Assembly: GCF_009865135.1 (NCBI RefSeq) | Contig: NZ_WWGH01000001.1 | Span: 3,410,001-3,474,000, forward strand | Length of the DNA stretch: 64,000 nucleotides | Direction of reading: 5' to 3' | Origin: Streptomyces sp. SID8374 | GTDB taxonomy: Bacteria; Actinomycetota; Actinomycetes; Streptomycetales; Streptomycetaceae | Shown: one piece after another, positions 42,101 through 51,579 of the stretch | How the letters are laid out: each line of letters opens with the position of its first letter | Position numbering within the stretch: the first letter of the stretch is position 1 | The notes under the pieces: generated by a model | Told to the model about the DNA's origin: nothing | Database searches by the model: none | The model's input: only the letters and a program-made list of their open reading frames with translations | Position numbers and translations under genes: made by a program

Positions 42101-42484
42101 GGCGAGCCGCAGCCCGTCCACCCCGATCATCAGCCATCGCCGGTCCAGTTTCCCGCCGGGCGCGGTGAGCGACGTCAAAGGCCCCAGGAGTACGGCTCCG
42201 AAGAGCACGGTGGAAAGGATGCGGGCACCGAACACGGCGGCGACGGCGAAGGCCGCCCCGCGGTATCCGGCCCCGAATGAGCCCTCCAGGACCGCTGCTT
42301 GCAGCGACAACAGCACCAGCACGAGAAGGGCGAGTGCATCGCCGATACCGCCGACGAGCTGGGCGCTCCACAACCGCTTCAGCGGGGGAACACGCAACAG
42401 GGCTCGTACGGCGCGCTCGCGTGAGTCTGCGGCAAGTGTGTCGGAGGTGGGGCTCACGACCGTTGGCTGCTCGGCTCGCGTCAT
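39200..42484 (-). CDS. tmk: Thymidylate kinase fused to an MFS-like membrane domain and a charged coiled-coil tail
   Basis: 1094 residues. Residues 30-490 are about 12 hydrophobic helices of the MFS type. Residues 505-710 are dTMP kinase: P-loop EGGDGAGKST, TREPGATPVG, DRYIDSSVAYQG and LLDVDPQTARERF. It phosphorylates dTMP to dTDP. Residues 715-920 are an Arg/Glu/Ala-rich coiled coil, followed by a disordered Ser/Gly/Asp-rich tail. This fusion is the normal form in Streptomyces, so it is not an artefact. A free kinase may also be produced, but no internal start is obvious. Confidence 0.93.
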   Translation of the reverse strand: MTRAEQPTVVSPTSDTLAADSRERAVRALLRVPPLKRLWSAQLVGGIGDALALLVLVLLSLQAAVLEGSFGAGYRGAAFAVAAVFGARILSTVLFGAVLLGPLTSLTAPGGKLDRRWLMIGVDGLRLALLIIAPLWIDWVPDKALMMILITVFVTGAGERLWAVAKESAAPALLPAPPIEGAAVRPLPDHLDALRRLSLRTNFLAVPAAAVVLLVATLIGNLLGTGLEWFSFHQAALGSYVAAGLFSASISTLYFLELPDTQTPRPRSPLEGLRRPTTGSGPDKGRTGALPLVVAACAAVAGAIAAAAAVSVLHAYDLGGGPVTFALLILALTGGTALGIRTAQKVLPALSRRRLLALATTVTGLALLALGLVPDTATGLAIALLAGYAAGVAANIGHAIIDQETEAARQARTTEHLQALVRVLVALGAVAGPLLAAAIGQHRLGGGDFVFDHGGAAYTLMLIGALLLPVAAIVLAKTDDRAGVPLRRDLREALRGGDPAVAPATTGFFLALEGGDGAGKSTQVEALADWIRAKGHEVVVTREPGATPVGKRLRSILLDVSSAGLSNRAEALLYAADRAEHVDSVVRPALERGAIVISDRYIDSSVAYQGAGRDLAPTEIARISRWATSGLVPHLTVLLDVDPQTARERFTEAPDRLESEPAEFHERVRSGFLTLAAADPTRYLVVDAGQEPEAITTVVRHRLDRLLPLSEAEIQAIEEARRKAEEEARRKAEEEAARKAEGERLEKERQEQLARLRAEEEERKQRELEEARQREAERQAEEARQRAEEARRRAEEDRRRLEAEERAREAEQERLRKQAEEEARLRKEAEALRLEKQRKAEEALVRAEEARRRAEAEAAARTEAARAEAERAEAASRASRSEASSRSEGHGPTVPENELTVPTPIVNPNEITQPVPAARPEEGPGSGSASGSGSGSRSGSGSGSGDDETAMLPRITDERPGREARDGRDSRDARGARDSREARDARDARAADETAVLPPVRGDQPSDRVPKGYFRDEGPATPPAESENERTRELPQIEDPQAAGRADESRSRRKRPRPDWAEETPLDDLPTLADELLGGHDDEGPTGRGRRPRG

Positions 42485-42586
42485 CCGCCCAGCCTATCGG
42501 CAGCGGTGCGGTGACTGTCGGCCCGTCCGAACATATGGCCGCAGATCACTTCCGGCCAGCTCGCGAACAGGCCCCTTGACGTACTG

Positions 42587-42618
42587 CTGCCCGGCACCTG
42601 GATGCAGGTGCCGGGCAG
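42587..42618 (-). terminator. Terminator of topA
   Basis: Perfect 14-bp stem CTGCCCGGCACCTG / CAGGTGCCGGGCAG with loop GATG, 20 bp beyond the topA stop codon, in the gap before tmk. Confidence 0.8.
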
Positions 42619-42638
42619 CGTCACGCCAACAGAACCGG

Positions 42639-45524
42639 TCAGTCCTCCGACGAGGACGACGCGGAGGCCGAGGCCGACGCCGTCTTCTTCGCCGTCGCCG
42701 TCTTCTTGGCGGCCGTGGACTTGGTGGCCGTCTTCTTCGCCGCGGTCTTCTTGGCGGCCGTGGTCTTGGCCGCCGTCGTCTTCTTCGCGGCCGTCTTCTT
42801 GGCCGTCGCCTTCTTCGCCGGGGCCTTCTTCGCCGTCTTCTTCTTGGCGGGTCCCTTGGCGCGCTTCTCGGCCAGCAGCTCGTAGCCGCGCTCCGGCGTG
42901 ATCTCCTCGACGCTGTCACCGGTCCGCAGCGTCGCGTTGGTCTCGCCGTCGGTGACGTACGCGCCGAAGCGGCCGTCCTTCACCACGACCGGCGCACCGC
43001 TCACCGGGTCGGTGCCCAGCTCCTTCAGCGGCGGCTTGGCCGCGGCCCGGCCGCGCTGCTTGGGCTGGGCGTAGATCGCGAGGGCCTCTTCGAGGGTGAT
43101 GTCGAAGAGCTGGTCCTCGGAGGTCAGCGACCGGGAGTCGGTGCCCTTCTTCAGATACGGGCCGTACCGGCCGTTCTGCGCGGTGATCTCGACACCCTCG
43201 GCGTCGGTACCGACGACGCGCGGCAGCGACATCAGCTTGAGGGCGTCGGCGAGGGTGACCGTGTCCAGGGACATGGACTTGAAGAGCGAGGCGGTCCGCG
43301 GCTTCACCGCGTTCTTGCCGGTCTTCGGCGTCCCCTCGGGCAGCACCTCGGTGACGTACGGGCCGTAGCGGCCGTCCTTGGCGATGATCTGGTTGCCGGT
43401 CACCGGGTCGGCGCCCAGCTCGAAGTCGCCGCTGGGCTTGGCCAGCAGCTCCTCGGCCGGCTCCACGGTCAGCTCGTCGGGGGCCAGGTCCTCGGGGACG
43501 TCGGCGCGCTGGTGGCCCTCGGCGTCCTTCTCGCCCCGCTCGATGTACGGGCCGTACCGGCCGACGCGGAGCTTGATGTCGTTGCCGACCGGGAAGGAGG
43601 AGATCTCCCGGGCGTCGATCGCGCCGAGGTCGGTGACCAGTTCCTTCAGGCCGCCGAGGTGGTCGCCGTCGCCGTTGCCCGCGTCGGAGGCCGCACCGGC
43701 GCCGGAGGTGTCGTCGCCGGGCTGCGCGCCGAAGTAGAAGCGCTTGAGCCACGGCACGGACTGGGCCTCGCCCCGCGCGATGCGGTCGAGGTCGTCCTCC
43801 ATGCGGGCGGTGAAGTCGTAGTCGACGAGCCGGCCGAAGTGCTTCTCCAGCAGGTTGACCACGGCGAAGGAGAGGAAGGACGGGACGAGCGCGGTGCCCT
43901 TCTTGAAGACGTAGCCGCGGTCCAGGATGGTCCCGATGATCGAGGCGTACGTCGACGGGCGGCCGATCTCGCGCTCTTCCAGCTCCTTGACCAGCGAGGC
44001 CTCGGTGTAGCGGGCCGGGGGCTTGGTGGCGTGCCCGTCGACCGTGATCTCCTCGGCGGTCAGCGCGTCGCCCTCGGCGACCTGCGGCAGCCGCCGCTCG
44101 CGGTCGTCCAGCTCGGCGTTCGGGTCGTCGGCGCCTTCGACGTACGCCTTCATGAAGCCGTGGAAGGTGATCGTCTTGCCGGAGGCGGAGAACTCGGCGT
44201 CCCGGCCGTCGCTCGCCCGGCCGCCGATCTTGACGGTGACGGAGTTGCCGGTCGCGTCCTTCATCTGGGAGGCGACGGTCCGCTTCCAGATCAGCTCGTA
44301 GAGCCGGAACTGGTCGCCGGTGAGGCCGGTCTCGGCGGGGGTGCGGAAGCGGTCGCCGGAGGGGCGGATCGCCTCGTGCGCCTCCTGCGCGTTCTTGACC
44401 TTCCCGGCGTACGTACGCGGCTTCTCGGGGAGGTAGTTCGCCCCGTACAACTGCGTGACCTGTGCCCGGGCCGCGGAGACCGCGGTGTCCGAGAGGGTCG
44501 TGGAGTCCGTACGCATATAGGTGATGAAGCCGTTCTCGTACAGCTTCTGCGCCACCTGCATGGTCGCCTTGGCCCCGAAGCCCAGCTTGCGGCTCGCCTC
44601 CTGCTGGAGGGTCGTCGTACGGAAGGGGGCGTACGGGGAGCGCCGGTACGGCTTCGACTCGACGGACCGGACGGCGAAGGACGTGTCGGCGAGCGCGGCG
44701 GCCAGGGCGCGGGCGTTCACCTCGTCCAGGTGCAGGGTCTGCGCGGAGCCGGCCTTGAGCCGGCCGTCGGCGCCGAAGTCGCGGCCCTGGGCGATGCGGC
44801 GGCCGTCGACCGCGCTGAGGCGGGCGGTCAGGGTCGAGGGGTCGGAGGCGTCACCGGTGCGGCCGGTGGCGAACTTTCCGGTCAGGTCCCAGTACTCGGC
44901 GGAGCGGAAGGCGATGCGCTCGCGCTCCCGCTCGACGACGAGGCGGGTGGCGACGGACTGGACGCGGCCCGCCGAGAGCTTCGGCATGACCTTCTTCCAC
45001 AGGACCGGCGAGACCTCGTAGCCGTAGAGGCGGTCGAGGATACGGCGGGTCTCCTGGGCGTCGACCATGCGCTGGTTGAGCTCGCGCGGGTTGGCGACGG
45101 CGGCCCGGATAGCGTCCTTGGTGATCTCGTGGAAGACCATCCGGTGGACCGGGACCTTGGGCCGCAGGACCTCCTGGAGGTGCCACGCGATGGCCTCGCC
45201 CTCGCGGTCCTCATCGGTGGCGAGGAAGAGTTCGTCGGACTCGGCCAGCAGCTGCTTGAGCTTCCTGACCTGGGCCTTCTTGTCGGCATTGACGACATAG
45301 ATGGGCTGGAAGTCGTTCTCGACGTCCACCCCGAGGCGGCGTACCTCGCCGGTGTACTCGTCCGGGACCTCGGCCGCGCCGTTCGGGAGGTCGCGGATGT
45401 GCCCGACGCTCGCCTCGACGACGTATCCGGGGCCGAGATAGCCCTTGATCGTCTTCGCCTTGGCAGGCGACTCGACGATGACGAGTCGGCGGCCGCCCTG
45501 TGCGGTCTCGCTGGTCGGGGACAA
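42639..45524 (-). CDS. topA: DNA topoisomerase I
   Basis: 961 residues from TTG 45524, preceded by GGAGAGAAG. TOPRIM domain (RRLVIVESPAKAKTIKGYLG, TDEDREGEAIAWH). The catalytic Tyr is near residue 336 in GFITYMRTDS. C-terminal repeats of the form DGRYGPYV replace zinc fingers, as in actinobacteria. The last 80 residues are Lys/Ala-rich (KKTAAKKT), a tail known in Streptomyces to aid DNA binding and processive relaxation. It removes negative supercoils behind replication and transcription. Confidence 0.95.
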   Translation of the reverse strand: MSPTSETAQGGRRLVIVESPAKAKTIKGYLGPGYVVEASVGHIRDLPNGAAEVPDEYTGEVRRLGVDVENDFQPIYVVNADKKAQVRKLKQLLAESDELFLATDEDREGEAIAWHLQEVLRPKVPVHRMVFHEITKDAIRAAVANPRELNQRMVDAQETRRILDRLYGYEVSPVLWKKVMPKLSAGRVQSVATRLVVERERERIAFRSAEYWDLTGKFATGRTGDASDPSTLTARLSAVDGRRIAQGRDFGADGRLKAGSAQTLHLDEVNARALAAALADTSFAVRSVESKPYRRSPYAPFRTTTLQQEASRKLGFGAKATMQVAQKLYENGFITYMRTDSTTLSDTAVSAARAQVTQLYGANYLPEKPRTYAGKVKNAQEAHEAIRPSGDRFRTPAETGLTGDQFRLYELIWKRTVASQMKDATGNSVTVKIGGRASDGRDAEFSASGKTITFHGFMKAYVEGADDPNAELDDRERRLPQVAEGDALTAEEITVDGHATKPPARYTEASLVKELEEREIGRPSTYASIIGTILDRGYVFKKGTALVPSFLSFAVVNLLEKHFGRLVDYDFTARMEDDLDRIARGEAQSVPWLKRFYFGAQPGDDTSGAGAASDAGNGDGDHLGGLKELVTDLGAIDAREISSFPVGNDIKLRVGRYGPYIERGEKDAEGHQRADVPEDLAPDELTVEPAEELLAKPSGDFELGADPVTGNQIIAKDGRYGPYVTEVLPEGTPKTGKNAVKPRTASLFKSMSLDTVTLADALKLMSLPRVVGTDAEGVEITAQNGRYGPYLKKGTDSRSLTSEDQLFDITLEEALAIYAQPKQRGRAAAKPPLKELGTDPVSGAPVVVKDGRFGAYVTDGETNATLRTGDSVEEITPERGYELLAEKRAKGPAKKKTAKKAPAKKATAKKTAAKKTTAAKTTAAKKTAAKKTATKSTAAKKTATAKKTASASASASSSSED

Positions 45525-45805
45525 CTTCGCTCTTCTCTCCGGTCGACACTCGATGGGCATCCGGGCAGCGTCGGAACGCTTCCCGCGGTGCTGTCGCTGC
45601 GGAGTGTGACGGTACAACCCGCCCCCGTGTCAAACGGCAAAAGCCCGCAACGGCCACTCGAACGGTAACCCGACTTCCGCCATTCCTGCCGCCCGGACCG
45701 TCGGGTCCGCGCCGTGCGAAGCCCGGGCCTGCGGCTTTTCCGGGGTGGTCGCGGAGTCCTGCGGACGCCCCCTCGACCCGGGCGCGGCCCCGGCCGGAGC
45801 GGGGA
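45525..45805. other. Promoter region of topA
   Basis: About 280 bases with no gene. It must contain the topA promoter, which is usually supercoiling-sensitive. I cannot assign -35/-10 boxes with confidence. Confidence 0.4.
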
Positions 45806-46003
45806 TCAGACGAGCGTGAAGCACCACACGCCGAGGACCAGGAAAACTACGCCGAAAAGTGTCGTGAGTGCGGTGGAGGCGACGGGGCTCACACCGTGCA
45901 GCACCGGCGCACGACGCATGGCGCGCGCCCCGGTCCAGAGGAGGAGCGCGGCACCGAACAGCCCGAAGGCCGTGCCGGCGAAGACTGCTGCGACGCTCTC
46001 CAT
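45806..46003 (-). CDS. Small membrane protein of unknown function
   Basis: 65 residues from ATG 46003, which has GAGGGG 6 nt upstream. Two hydrophobic helices (AAVFAGTAFGLFGAALLL and TTLFGVVFLVLGVWCF) flank a short basic loop (RAMRRAP). An upstream in-frame ATG would add 17 residues but lacks a ribosome-binding site. Small proteins of this kind sit near topA in streptomycetes. Function unknown. Confidence 0.6.
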   Translation of the reverse strand: MESVAAVFAGTAFGLFGAALLLWTGARAMRRAPVLHGVSPVASTALTTLFGVVFLVLGVWCFTLV

Positions 46004-46135
46004 GTCGTACCCCTCGACCTTGTCGTACTGCTCAAGCCCGTCGTACGGCTCGATCATGGGGAGGCTGCCACCCCGGGGCATCGCCGACACGAACCCCGGG
46101 TGAACAGCGCGCAGCCACCGGGAGTACCGGCGCCG

Positions 46136-46989
46136 TCACATGACGTCAAGGGTCGCGCGGCGGCGGCTGCCCCGCTCGAAGACGGCCAGGAGCACCAGGG
46201 CGAGCAGCGCGTACCCGGCTCCGACCAGCAGCTCCGTCCCGGGCAGCGCGCGGTCCAGGCCGCCGCCCGCGGCCGGCGCCCGGGCGGCCTCCACGGCATG
46301 GGCCAGCGGCAGGAGACCGCCGGGCAGGCGCATCCCTTCGGGGGGTCCCGCGCGCGGCACGTTGGCCCCGGTCAGCAGGAGCAGTACGGATCCGGCCACG
46401 TTGGAGATCAGGAACACGTCACGGAAGCGGAGTCCGAGCGCCCCCAGCGCCGGACCGAACGCCGAGCACCCCGCGGCGGCCGCCAGCAGCACCGCCGCGA
46501 GCCCCGGCAGAGCGCCGAGCGGAATCCGCAGACCGAGCAGGAGAGCGGCGACGGTGAGCGTGAAGACGCTGATGAGGAGGCCGTTGAGGACATGGGGCAG
46601 GGCCCGGCCGATCCTGAGCGGAGTCCGGTGGCGAGGGCTGAGGAGGACGGCGCCGAGGGTGCCGTACCGGCGTCCGTCGGCGATCGCCATCGTGCCGCCG
46701 TAGACGCAGGCGGTGGAGGAGGCGAGCACCGCGTTGCCCAGCAGGTAGAAGTGATCGTCGGCCACCTGGAGCTCCCGCCCGAGGAAGAGGAAGAAGAGGA
46801 GCTGGAGCAGCGGGCCGACCAGCAGGGTGCCGATGAACATGGGCGGCGCCGTCCAGTTGAACAGCGCGCGGTACGAGATGGCTCCGCCGACGACGATGAG
46901 GCGGAGGGCGCTGGGGGCTACCGGGCCGTGGGGGTGGTCGATGTGGCAGGTGCAATGGGTGTGGCGGGCATGCGGCGGCTCCTGGCCAT
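46136..46989 (-). pseudogene. ABC-2 type transporter permease, N-terminus probably frameshifted
   Basis: The protein body from ALRLIVVGGAISYRALFNWT onward has six hydrophobic helices typical of ABC-2 permeases. The natural start appears to be ATG 46989, overlapping the stop of the second permease (TGATG), but that frame (MARSRRMPATPIAP) meets TAG after 23 codons. A one-base change in the C5 run opposite 46913-46917 would join it to the permease body. A GTG near 47024 in the intact frame is an alternative start but overlaps the neighbour. It belongs to a decaying exporter operon. Confidence 0.65.
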
Positions 46990-47801
46990 CAGGCGAGCGA
47001 GAGGGCGGCGGCGGCCCGGGCACGGCGTTCGACCCGCCCCAGGACCAGCACGGCGAGCAGGGCGTACAGCGCACCGAGGGCGAGAGCGGCGGCCATCGGC
47101 ACCAGCACCTCGGCCCGGCCCGCCCCGCCGGAGGTCGCCGCGTGCACGGCCCGCGCCCCCCAGGTGGTGGGCAGGGCCCAGGAGACCGGCAGCGTCCACC
47201 GGGGCAGCACGGTGACGGGGACGAGCATCCCGGACAGCAGCCGCACGGGCGCGTCCAGCGGGTTGGCCGGCGCGTTGGCGTCGCGCAGCAGCACGAACGT
47301 GGCGGCCAGCAGCAGCCCCGTCATCCCCAGCGACAGCACGCAGACCGGGACGGCGACCAGGAACAGCAGCGGGTGCGCGAAGTCGAGGGGTACGTCGAAG
47401 AGGAGCGCGCCCCACAGGACGGTCGCCCCCATCGCGTACGTGCCGATGACGGCCGTGGGGAGCGTGATCGGCAGCAGCACCAGGGCGAGCGGGGTGGGCG
47501 AGGCGACCAGGGTCTCCAGCGTGCCGAGCCGGCGCTGGTTCTGCACGGCACCACCCGAACCGAACAGCACCGAGGACCAGATGCCCATCAGCCCCGCCCC
47601 GACAGCGGCGGTGAGCAGCCGGCCCGGGTCGTCGGCGGCGCGGAAGAGGTGGACGGCGAGGGTGGCGTGGACGAGCGGGACCAGTACGGCGAAGGTGATC
47701 TCCAGCGGTGAGCGGCTCATGTACGAGACATGGGTCCGCACTCCGGCCCAGATCAGCCGCGACAGGCGGGCGGGGAACGGTATCCGGGTCCCTGCTCTCA
47801 T
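46989..47801 (-). CDS. ABC-2 type transporter permease
   Basis: 270 residues with six hydrophobic segments. It starts at ATG 47801 and overlaps the ATP-binding gene by 4 nt (ATGA). It is the only gene of this operon without a visible break. With its twin permease and the ATPase it would form a drug/lipid exporter of the DrrAB type, but the ATPase gene is frameshifted, so transport is probably lost. Confidence 0.8.
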   Translation of the reverse strand: MRAGTRIPFPARLSRLIWAGVRTHVSYMSRSPLEITFAVLVPLVHATLAVHLFRAADDPGRLLTAAVGAGLMGIWSSVLFGSGGAVQNQRRLGTLETLVASPTPLALVLLPITLPTAVIGTYAMGATVLWGALLFDVPLDFAHPLLFLVAVPVCVLSLGMTGLLLAATFVLLRDANAPANPLDAPVRLLSGMLVPVTVLPRWTLPVSWALPTTWGARAVHAATSGGAGRAEVLVPMAAALALGALYALLAVLVLGRVERRARAAAALSLA

Positions 47802-48847
47802 GCGGAGGCCGCCTCTCGGGCGGGCGTGGGCTCACCGTCGGGAACGCCTGCCTCCGCCTCCTCCACGATCGCGATGTACGCGTCCCCCAGGGTCGGTTCA
47901 CGCGTGACGACCCGTCCGATCCGGATCCCGCTCAGTGCGGCGAGCACCGGGGCGTGCGGGTCGGCCCCCGGCCCGCCTGCACGGTGAGGATCTGGAGGGA
48001 GCCGCGCTCCTCGGCCCCCGCGCCCCGGACGCCGGGCAGGGCGCGGATCAGGTCGAGGTGTTCGACGCCCGCCCCGTACGCCTCGATCTCCAGGACGTCG
48101 CGTTCCTGGACGCGGGACTTGAGCCGGCCGGGGGTGTCGAGGGCGCGGATCGTGCCGCCCGCGATCACCGCGATCCGGTCGCACAGTTCGTCGGCCTCGG
48201 CCATGTAGTGGGTGGTGAGGAGCGCGGTGGTGCCGTCGGCCCGGAGGTCGGCCACCGTACGGCGCAGATCGCGGGCGGCGACCGGGTCGACGCCGGTCGA
48301 GGGCTCGTCCAGGAAGAGGACATCGGGCCGGTGGAGCAGGCCCCGGGCGATGTGGAGGCGCTGCCGCGTACCGCGCGAGTAGCCCTCCACCCGCTCCTTC
48401 TCCCGGCTTCTCCCGGCCGAGCAGGCCGACCGGCTCCAGGAGTTCGGCGATCCGGCGCCGCTGGTCGCGGGGTTCGACGCCGTGGAGCTCGGCGAAGCAG
48501 CGGAGGTTGTCCAGCGCGGTGAGCCGGTCGTAAAGGCCCCGGTCGCCGCCGAAGACGTACCCGACCCTGCGTCGTACGGCGACGGGCTCGCGCGCCACGT
48601 CGTGGCCGAGCACCCGGGCGGTGCCGGAGGTGGGCAGCAGGAGGGTGTTGAGCATCTTGATGGTGGTGGTCCTGCCCGCGCCGTTGGGCCCGAGCAGGCC
48701 GAAGAGCTCGCCGCGCGCCACCTGGAGGTCGATGCCGCGCACGGCCTCGGTCTCGGTGGTGCGCGGCCGCAGGAACCCGGTGCGGGTGGTGTAGGTGCGG
48801 CGGAGGCCGAACGCCTCGATGGCCGGAGGGGCTTCGGTGACAGGCAT
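47798..48847 (-). pseudogene. ABC transporter ATP-binding protein with two frameshifts
   Basis: The N-terminal half has Walker A GLLGPNGAGRTTTIK (Arg replacing the usual Lys). The signature and Walker B (VEGYSRGTRQRLHIARGLL, DVLFLDEPSTGVDP) are in another frame, and the C-terminus (LGDAYIAIVEEAEAG) returns to the first frame. The first break is a 10-bp tandem duplication (CTTCTCCCGG twice, 48397-48416). The second lies in a C/G run near 47963-47973. With the Walker A substitution, this looks like genuine inactivation rather than only sequencing error. Confidence 0.8.
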
Positions 48848-48869
48848 GGCGGGGACGTCAGGAGCCCAC

Positions 48870-49937
48870 GACCACGCCGGGCCATCGATTCGGGCGCTCC
48901 CGAATCGTCCCCCGGCACCCGCCTCGGGTAGGACACCGCCCGCAGCACGTCCTCACCGGCGAGCAGGGCGAGCAGCGACCGGCCGGTGTCCGTGAGCTGG
49001 TAGTAGACGCTGCGGCCGACCCGGTGCCGGCTCACCACACCGGCGTCGGCGAGGACCGAGAGGTGCTCGGAGACCGTGCTCGGGGCGAGGCCGAGCCGGT
49101 CGGCCAGCCCGGGTGTGGTGAGGGGGCCGCCGAGCTGGCGCAGGAACGAGGCGCGGCCCCGGCTGAGCAGCAGCCCCGGACGGTCGCCGCTCTCCGCGTT
49201 CGGCTCGGCGGAGCGGTCGCGGAGGGCGGCGGCGCCCCGGGCCTGGAAGGAGACGGCGAGGACCTCGGGGTCGTCGGTGGAGTAGAGCCGGCACCCCTCG
49301 GCGAAGACGAGCGGGACGAGCAGCAGCCGCCGCTCTCCGGCCCGGTAGTCGGCCTCGATGTGCTTGGTCAGCTCCAGCACCGGGGGCTTCCAGCCGGCCC
49401 GGGACTCCAGTCCGGCGAAGAGCGCGTCGACGCCCTCGGTCGCGAAGCTCCGGGCCCGCACGAGCACCTCGTCCTCGACGAGCCTGCGCATGGTGGGCCA
49501 GTGCTGCTCCAACGCGCCTTCCCACTACGCCGCGTAAGCATCGGCGAGCGTGGCGCAGGCGGCCTCGGGGTCCTCCACGTACGGCCGGACGAACGGGTGG
49601 TCCTCCATCCCCGCGTAGTGCTCCCGCACCCTGCCCGTACGACCTCGGCCGGGGTGGCCCGGACGATGTCCGGCTCGGCGTCGACGGACGAGGCCCCGAC
49701 CGGCCGGGGCAGCAGGAAGTCCGGGAAGCCGTGCGGCCCATGGGTCAGCAGCCGCAGCGGCCGGGTCCGCTCGTCGTCCCGCAGCACCTCGCGGGCGCGG
49801 CCGGCCCATTCCTCGTACGGCCACAAGGGCGTGCGGTGCGGCAGTGCCAGATACACGGCTGCACGACGCGTCCCACAGCGGGCTGATGGCTATCCGGGTC
49901 GCCCGAGCGAGGCTTCGTCCGACTCGATCCGGATCAC
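48870..49937 (-). pseudogene. ArsR-family regulator, broken by several frameshifts and a stop codon
   Basis: Pieces of one protein lie in different frames: a likely start at GTG 49937 (IRIESDEASLGR), RIAISPLWDASCSR, then YLALPHRTPLWPYEEWAG, then VREHYAGMEDHPFVRPYVED, an in-frame TAG at 49525-49527, and EQHWPTMRRLVEDEVLVRAR leading to a winged helix (LADRLGLAPSTVSEHLSVL, VGRSVYYQLTDTG). The family is DUF5937/ArsR repressors. At least three indels and one nonsense codon are present, and the natural stop is also unclear. It would have controlled the adjacent ABC operon. Confidence 0.75.
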
Positions 49938-49944
49938 GCCGCGC

Positions 49945-51477
49945 TCACCCGATCCCCTGTCCCGCGACAGGGCCCGCCACCGGCTCCAGGAAGCCCTCCT
50001 CGACCAGCAGCCGGATCGCCTGCGGGGTGCGGTCGCGCAGGAGCACCGGGTCCTCGGACATCAGCTGGGCGATGGCGTCCAGGATCCGCCCGGCGGGCAG
50101 CGAACCGTCGCACACCCCGGCGAACCCGGCGGCCACCGCGTCCACCTTGGTCGCCCGCATCATCCCGCGGTGCTGGCGCAGCACCACATGCTCGGGATCC
50201 TCCGCCCCGGGCAGGCCCACCTGCTCCTGCACGACCTCGGTGGCGAGGGTGAAGTGCCCGGCGAGGAGGGCGGCGTCGTCCTGGTCGCGCAGGTAGTCCT
50301 GGCGGGCGAAGTGCTCCTCCACGGCCCGGCCCAGCGGCTGCTGCACGGCGTGCGGCCACTCCTCGACGACGACCGACGGGCGCCCCGCGGCCGCGGCGGC
50401 GGACCTGCGCAACGTGATCCAGCCGAAGCCGACGGCGGTGGTCCCGCGCGCCTCGAACTCGTCCAGCCACGCCTCGTACCGCTCGGCGTACGCCTCCGGG
50501 TCGCTGCGGTGGTCGCCGCTGTCGCGCAGCCAGAGCTCGGCGTACTGCGTGACGTCCTGGACCTCGCGCTGCACGATCCAGGCGTCGCACCCGGCGGGCA
50601 CCCAGGAGCGGAGCCGGTCCTGCCACTCCTCGCCCTCCACGTGCTGCCAGTTGGCGAGGAACTGGGCGTATCCCCCCTCGTTCAGGTGGTCGCCCGCCTG
50701 CTGGACCAGGGTGCGGCAGAGGTCGTCGCCGGCCATGCCGCCGTCCCGGTAGGTGAGGCGGGCGCCGGGCGAGATGACGAAGGGCGGGTTGGAGACGATC
50801 AGGTCGAAGGTCTCCGCACCGACCGGCTCGAAGAGGGAACCCTCGCGGAGGTCGGCCGGGGCGGCGCCGGAGAGGGCGAGGGTGAGCCGGGTGAACTCCA
50901 GGGCGCGGGGGTTGAGGTCGGTGGCGGTGACGCGGGTGGCGTGCTGGGCGGCGTGCAGCGCCTGGATGCCGGAGCCCGTACCGAGGTCGAGGGCCGAGGC
51001 CACCGGCGTACGCACGGTGATGGAGGCGAGGGTGGTGGAGGCCCCGCCGACGCCGAGGACGACGCCCTCCTCGTGCGAGCCGATCCCGCCCGCACCGCCG
51101 ACCGCGCAGCCGAGGTCGGAGACGATGAACCAGTCCTCACCGTCCGGCCCGCCGTAAGGCCGTACGTCGACGGTGGCGCGGACCAGGCCGTCCTCGACGC
51201 TCACCCAGCCGTCCTGGACGCACTCCTCCAGCGGCAGGGCGGCGCGGGCCTGCTCCTGGGGGACGGGGCGCTGGAGGAGGAACAGCCGCACCAGCGTGTC
51301 GAGCGGCGACACGCCCCGGGTGGCACGCAGGGCGGGCACGGTCTCGCTGCGGGCGAGCGCGGCATAGGCGGAGGCGCCGAGCCGGTCGAGGAGGCCGTCG
51401 GCGGTGAAGGCCGCGGCGAGCAGCGCCTCGCGGAGGCCGGCGGTGTGGTCGGGTGCGGGAAGGCTGGTCTCACTCAC
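49945..51477 (-). CDS. Class I SAM-dependent methyltransferase (small-domain/HemK-like)
   Basis: 510 residues from GTG 51477. Residues 150-290 hold the SAM fold (ALDLGTGSGIQALHAA, VTATDLNPRAL) and NPPF motif (IVSNPPFVISPG), as in enzymes that methylate Gln or base amino groups. The N-terminal 140 residues and the C-terminal 200 residues are actinobacterial additions of unknown role. The gene is well conserved at this locus in streptomycetes. The substrate is probably an rRNA base or protein. Confidence 0.85.
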   Translation of the reverse strand: MSETSLPAPDHTAGLREALLAAAFTADGLLDRLGASAYAALARSETVPALRATRGVSPLDTLVRLFLLQRPVPQEQARAALPLEECVQDGWVSVEDGLVRATVDVRPYGGPDGEDWFIVSDLGCAVGGAGGIGSHEEGVVLGVGGASTTLASITVRTPVASALDLGTGSGIQALHAAQHATRVTATDLNPRALEFTRLTLALSGAAPADLREGSLFEPVGAETFDLIVSNPPFVISPGARLTYRDGGMAGDDLCRTLVQQAGDHLNEGGYAQFLANWQHVEGEEWQDRLRSWVPAGCDAWIVQREVQDVTQYAELWLRDSGDHRSDPEAYAERYEAWLDEFEARGTTAVGFGWITLRRSAAAAAGRPSVVVEEWPHAVQQPLGRAVEEHFARQDYLRDQDDAALLAGHFTLATEVVQEQVGLPGAEDPEHVVLRQHRGMMRATKVDAVAAGFAGVCDGSLPAGRILDAIAQLMSEDPVLLRDRTPQAIRLLVEEGFLEPVAGPVAGQGIG

Positions 51478-51579
51478 CCGACCATTGTGGCCGGTCCCAC
51501 CGACAACGGCAGCGGCCCGGCCACCCACAGGGTGTCCGGGCCACTGCTTCGAGACCGTTCTCGCGGCCTTCGGGGCGCC

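Noticed and set aside
39200..42484. Thymidylate kinase fusion as an assembly artefact
   Set aside because: MFS-kinase-coiled-coil fusions of this length are the normal form of tmk in Streptomyces.
41625..45668. Long plus-strand open frame opposite topA and the start of tmk
   Set aside because: It is a GC-bias shadow: antisense to topA, whose motifs are unmistakable, with low-complexity translation and no ribosome-binding site.
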